From positions 62,001 to 126,000 of the forward strand of contig NZ_FOKE01000008.1 in the NCBI RefSeq assembly GCF_900112065.1: DNA of 64,000 bases, given 5' to 3'. Each line of letters opens with the position of its first letter. Position 1 is the stretch's first letter. Source of the stretch: Cohnella sp. OV330. Lineage in GTDB: Bacteria > Bacillota > Bacilli > Paenibacillales > Paenibacillaceae. Of this stretch, positions 60,582 through 64,000 are shown one piece after another. The notes below the pieces were generated by a model. It saw only the letters and a program-made list of their open reading frames with translations, was not told where the DNA came from and made no database searches. A program made the position numbers and the translations under genes.

Positions 60582-61832
60582 ATGAGGCAGCTTAGCAGGC
60601 GGACAGGGCGAGCTTGGATCGCCATGACGACGATGTTTTTGGCATGGGGGGGCTATGCCTCGGCAGCCGTTCCGGCAGACGCTTCCGCGCCGCCGTCGGC
60701 GCAGAGCGAAGCCGCGATCCTCGTCGAACAGCATACGGGCAACGTGCTCTACGTTAAACACGGCGACGAACGGCTGTACCCGGCCAGCATCACGAAGATC
60801 GCGACGGCCATCATCGCTTTGGAGCAATCGTCGATGAGCGATATCGCGACCGTCTCCAAGACCGCGCGCGGCGAGGAGGGCACCCGCGTTTATCTTGCAG
60901 AAGGCGAACGGGTCACGATGGAGAAGCTGCTCTACGGCATGATGCTCAACTCGGGCAACGACGCGGCGACCGCGATCGCCGAGCAGATCGACGGCACGAA
61001 GGACAAATTCGCCGAGCGGATGAACGCATTTATGCGGGACACGATCGGGGCGTACGACTCCAACTTCGTCAACCCGTCCGGGCTGCCCGATCCGAATCAG
61101 TACACGACGGCTTCGGATATGGCCATGCTGGCCCGTTACGCGATGGACAACGAGACGTTCCGGCAGATCGTGTCCACGCGGAAGCTGCCTTGGTCGGGTC
61201 TGGAATGGACGTCGACGCTCGAAAACCACAACAAAATGCTGACCGACTATCCGGGCGCGACCGGCATCAAAAACGGCTACACGATCGCGGCAGGCAACAC
61301 GCTTGTCGGATCTGCCGAGCGGGACGGCATGTCGTTAATCGGCGTCGTGCTGAAGGCCGGTTCGAAAAACATCGCCTATGCGGACATGGCCGCAATGCTC
61401 GATTACGGATTCGCGAACTTCGGCGTTCGGATGCTGTTCGCCGAGGGCGAGCGCTACAAGCTGCAGGACGAGGCGGGTGACGCAAGGGAGTGGATCGCCG
61501 ACAAAGCGATTTGGGGCGTCTATCCGAAAAACGCATCGCCTGTATTGAAGGTCGACATGAGCGGTCAGGTCGTTTTAGAGAGCGAGCGGGGGACGTTTTT
61601 CGCCGGCGAGCTGTCGCCGGTCAAAAAAGAAGTCGCGATTTCGGCTTTTTCGGGTCAAGCCGAGGCGGAAGGAATGCAGGCCGAAAATACGGCCGCCGAG
61701 TCATCGAAGTCCCCGATTCCCGTCTATGCGCTCGGCGCCGGCGTTTTGCTGGCCGCCAGCGCAGCCGCAATGGCGCGTCGGCGCGCCAGGCGCGCCCGAT
61801 ATCCATTCATGCGCCCTTACGATCGCGACTAA
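60582..61832 (+). CDS. D-alanyl-D-alanine carboxypeptidase (S11 family, DacF-like)
   Basis: 416 aa from ATG 60582, chosen because GGAGGT is 7 bases upstream; ATG 60543 has no ribosome binding site. Signal peptide ending near YASAAVPA. Penicillin-binding motifs: SITKIATAI (SxxK), NSGNDAATA (SxN) and IKNGYTIAAGNT, where the usual KTG reads KNG. A C-terminal helix (YALGAGVLLAASAAAMA) with a basic tail anchors it in the membrane. It trims the terminal D-Ala of peptidoglycan peptides. Confidence 0.9.
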   Translation: MRQLSRRTGRAWIAMTTMFLAWGGYASAAVPADASAPPSAQSEAAILVEQHTGNVLYVKHGDERLYPASITKIATAIIALEQSSMSDIATVSKTARGEEGTRVYLAEGERVTMEKLLYGMMLNSGNDAATAIAEQIDGTKDKFAERMNAFMRDTIGAYDSNFVNPSGLPDPNQYTTASDMAMLARYAMDNETFRQIVSTRKLPWSGLEWTSTLENHNKMLTDYPGATGIKNGYTIAAGNTLVGSAERDGMSLIGVVLKAGSKNIAYADMAAMLDYGFANFGVRMLFAEGERYKLQDEAGDAREWIADKAIWGVYPKNASPVLKVDMSGQVVLESERGTFFAGELSPVKKEVAISAFSGQAEAEGMQAENTAAESSKSPIPVYALGAGVLLAASAAAMARRRARRARYPFMRPYDRD

Positions 61833-61858
61833 TCGATTTATAGAAGAGGAGAGCCGGC

Positions 61859-63874
61859 CTAAGCCAGCTCTCCTTCTAATACGGAGGCTTCCGCGTAGCT
61901 GATCGTTTTCCGAAGCGCGTTGGCCATGTCCCGCTTGATTTCTCCTCGCTCGTACAAAGCTTGAATCTCATCCCGTTCGACCTGGTAAGCCCGCAGCTGA
62001 ATTTCCTGACGGAGCTTGCGCTGAAGCAGCTCGTCTTCCGGATCTTCGTTTTTGCGGGATATCGCCCGTATGATCTCCCGGTATTGGCCGATGACGTTCA
62101 GCGAAGCTTTGCGATTATCCTTCGTCATCTGCGCGCGGATCGAGCCAATGGCAGCCTGGCACGTTTTCAGCTTCGTTTTGCGGATGATGCTTTTGTCCAA
62201 TCGGGGCTCGATTTCCTTCGGCTTGATAATCGCCGAACCCAGCTTTCTAAGTCCCCGCGTCAGGAGGAGAATGCGCATTCTCGAGCGCCGCGAGAGCGCC
62301 TCCTCGAGCGCCACGAACGAATCGTTGAACCGGTTCGCCACATAATCTGGAATTTCGCCGGCTTTGAACATCCGCGCGATTTCTTTGCGTTCCGCCTGGA
62401 GTCCGGTCAGGCGGGCCTGGTTTTCGGCGACGGCGAGCTCGATGCCTTCCGATTGTTCTTCTTCGTGCAGGGACAAGCGTCGCATTCTGGCTTCGTATTG
62501 GGCGATGACGGCATGTGAGGCATGGCGATTGTCCTCGTTCATCGATTCTGCAAGGAACCGCAGTGCTGCCTTGATCGTGGCGATGCGCGCCGCGTTGAGC
62601 TTTTCCTCTTCGTCTGTCGGGCCTTCGTCCGCATTGCGCGTAAGCAGCGGCAGGCAGATGCTGGCGACGAGGAGGCTCATCAAGATGACGCCGGCGGCCA
62701 GAAACAAAATGAGGTCGCGTTCAGGAAACGCGCCGCCGTTGTCCAGCACGAGCGGAATCGAGAAAGCGCCGGCCAGGGTGACGGCGCCTCTCACGCCGGA
62801 CAGCGACGTCAGCACCGACATGCCGAGGCCTTCGCGCATCGAACGTCCGTTTTTCCGCGAAAATCGGTTTTCCCAGAACAAGTACACCCACAAAAAGCGA
62901 ATGACGATGAGCGATACGAAAATGACGGCGATGTAGCCGATGACGATGCCGTTGTTAATCGGATTCTCGAAAAAGATGACGTTGACGACGTCGGGCACCT
63001 GCAGGCCGAGCAGCAGAAAGACCAGTCCGTTTAAAACGTATATAATGACGGACCAGGTGCTTTTCGATACGATCTGGAGCTTGACCATGCGGGACTCCAT
63101 GCGGTCCTTCTCGACGGCATGGACGACGCCGCCGGCGACGACGGCGAGAATGCCGGACAATCCGAGTTCCTCGGCCGCGAGGAAGATGAGGAAGGGCGTA
63201 AGGATCAGAATGAGCATATGTACGGTGACGTCCTCCATGCCCCAACGCCTTAAAAACAGCCGCAGCCGGATGAGCAGCGCAGCGATAATCGTGCCGCACA
63301 GCAGGCCGCCCAGCGAGATCAGCAGGAAGCTCCAGGTGGCGTTAATAAGCGAGAAGGATCCGGTGACGGCGGCGGCGATCGCAAACTTGAACGCGACGAG
63401 ACCCGATGCGTCGTTCATGAGCGCTTCGCCTTCGAGCAACCGCATGATGCGCTTCGGCAGCGATACGCGTCCGGCCATCGACGTCACCGCGACAGCGTCC
63501 GTCGGCGATAATATCGCGGCGAGGCCGAAGGCGGCGGGAAGCGGGATCGATGGAATCATCGCATGAATGATGTAGCCGACGCCAACGGTCGTGGCAAAAA
63601 CGAGGCCCAGAGCCATCAGCAAAATGGGAACGCGAAGCGCCCATAGCTCGTCGCGCGGCGTCCTTTGTCCGTCGTTGAACAGCAGCGGAGCGATGAACAG
63701 CACGAAAAACAGCTCCGGATTCAGCGTGAAATGATGTTTGAACGGCAGCATCGCGAGCGTCATGCCCAGCGCGATTTGCACGAGCGGCAGGGGGACGGCG
63801 GGCAGGAGCCGATTCACGATGTTGGATAATGCGATGATCGCGAGCATGAATAAAATGATTTCGAACACTTCCAT
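61859..63874 (-). CDS. CPA1-family Na+/H+ antiporter (NhaP/YjcE-like)
   Basis: 671 aa. Twelve or so transmembrane helices (about 1-420) with the conserved FIAPLLFNDGQRTPRDELW, the ion-binding LSPTDAVAV and EGEALMNDASGLVAFKFA. A long cytoplasmic C-terminal tail (about 430-671) contains two similar helical segments (DNRHASHAVIAQYEARM and DNRKASLNVIGQYREII), probably a regulatory coiled-coil duplication. GGAGGTT precedes ATG 63874. Exchanges Na+ or K+ for H+. Confidence 0.92.
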   Translation of the reverse strand: MEVFEIILFMLAIIALSNIVNRLLPAVPLPLVQIALGMTLAMLPFKHHFTLNPELFFVLFIAPLLFNDGQRTPRDELWALRVPILLMALGLVFATTVGVGYIIHAMIPSIPLPAAFGLAAILSPTDAVAVTSMAGRVSLPKRIMRLLEGEALMNDASGLVAFKFAIAAAVTGSFSLINATWSFLLISLGGLLCGTIIAALLIRLRLFLRRWGMEDVTVHMLILILTPFLIFLAAEELGLSGILAVVAGGVVHAVEKDRMESRMVKLQIVSKSTWSVIIYVLNGLVFLLLGLQVPDVVNVIFFENPINNGIVIGYIAVIFVSLIVIRFLWVYLFWENRFSRKNGRSMREGLGMSVLTSLSGVRGAVTLAGAFSIPLVLDNGGAFPERDLILFLAAGVILMSLLVASICLPLLTRNADEGPTDEEEKLNAARIATIKAALRFLAESMNEDNRHASHAVIAQYEARMRRLSLHEEEQSEGIELAVAENQARLTGLQAERKEIARMFKAGEIPDYVANRFNDSFVALEEALSRRSRMRILLLTRGLRKLGSAIIKPKEIEPRLDKSIIRKTKLKTCQAAIGSIRAQMTKDNRKASLNVIGQYREIIRAISRKNEDPEDELLQRKLRQEIQLRAYQVERDEIQALYERGEIKRDMANALRKTISYAEASVLEGELA

Positions 63875-63959
63875 AAGCTAAACCTCCGCGCGCGATATCG
63901 GATAAATGATTTCCTACATATACTACCCGCAAACGGAAATTCAGATCAATTTCATGCAT

Positions 63960-63990
63960 AGGAAAAGGACCGCCGGGGGCGGTCCTTCAG
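63960..63990 (-). terminator. Terminator-like hairpin at the right edge
   Basis: AAGGACCGCC and GGCGGTCCTT form a 10-bp stem with a 3-base loop; read on the minus strand it is followed by TTTT. It probably ends a minus-strand gene beyond the window. Confidence 0.7.
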
Positions 63991-64000
63991 ATGCGCTTAG

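Overview
The window is a G+C-rich (roughly 60 percent by eye) chromosomal segment of a spore-forming member of the Bacillota, most likely Paenibacillaceae (Cohnella or Paenibacillus-like). Evidence: strong AAGGAGG-type ribosome binding sites, frequent TTG and GTG starts, an alpha/beta-type small acid-soluble spore protein, a YteA-family DksA-like protein, YqkE, YuiD, YdjO and YcgRQ homologues, and the firmicute-type fused RhaEW and LutABC enzymes. No rRNA, tRNA, insertion sequence, prophage or CRISPR array was found. Because of the high G+C content most real genes carry long open antisense frames, which are not annotated.

Layout. 1-5.7 kb: a GH13 neopullulanase-type enzyme that runs off the left edge, a short-chain dehydrogenase, a VanX-like dipeptidase and small accessory genes. 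5.8-6.1 kb: a 51-bp tandem repeat array. 6.3-12.4 kb: an L-rhamnose operon (rhaEW, an ASRT-family protein, rhaA, rhaB, a DeoR regulator). 12.9-16.7 kb: lutABC plus a GntR/FCD regulator, which would oxidise the L-lactate that RhaEW makes. An AT-rich inverted-repeat element separates the two operons. 16.8 kb: a second, unrelated array of about 51-bp period. 17-21.4 kb: VTT membrane protein, HD-domain dGTPase-like protein, MerR regulator plus thioredoxin, copZ, SASP, AraC regulator, and a near-perfect parS site. 21.5-31.7 kb: pyk, aspA, oxidoreductases, DJ-1/PfpI, YteA, a GHL10 protein, DUF421, ppaC and an LLM flavoprotein. 31.8-41.6 kb: GNAT, M42 peptidase, LtaS-like enzyme, YdjM-like protein, YqkE, lipoprotein, VTT plus radical SAM pair, OatA-like acyltransferase. 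41.6-48.3 kb: Dps, aldehyde dehydrogenase, heterodimeric ABC exporter, YdjO, YuiD. 48.4-53.6 kb: UPF0173 hydrolase, an ABC-2 drug exporter with TetR, and a DHA2 efflux pump with a structured leader. 53.6-64 kb: AraC/PhyH/isomerase module, EamA transporter, YcgRQ, two unknown proteins, a D,D-carboxypeptidase and a CPA1 antiporter.

Most coherent biology: L-rhamnose is isomerised (RhaA), phosphorylated (RhaB), and cleaved to DHAP and L-lactaldehyde, which is oxidised to L-lactate (RhaEW); LutABC then takes L-lactate to pyruvate. An ASRT-family protein, proposed to bind small molecules, sits inside this operon. No rhamnose transporter or RhaM mutarotase is visible. Several regulatory sites can be read directly: a PerR-like box at dps, a CsoR-like site at copZ, a MerR-type 20-bp-spacer promoter, a TetR dyad, an FCD-type operator at lutA, and a parS-like site suggesting a location in the origin-proximal part of the chromosome.
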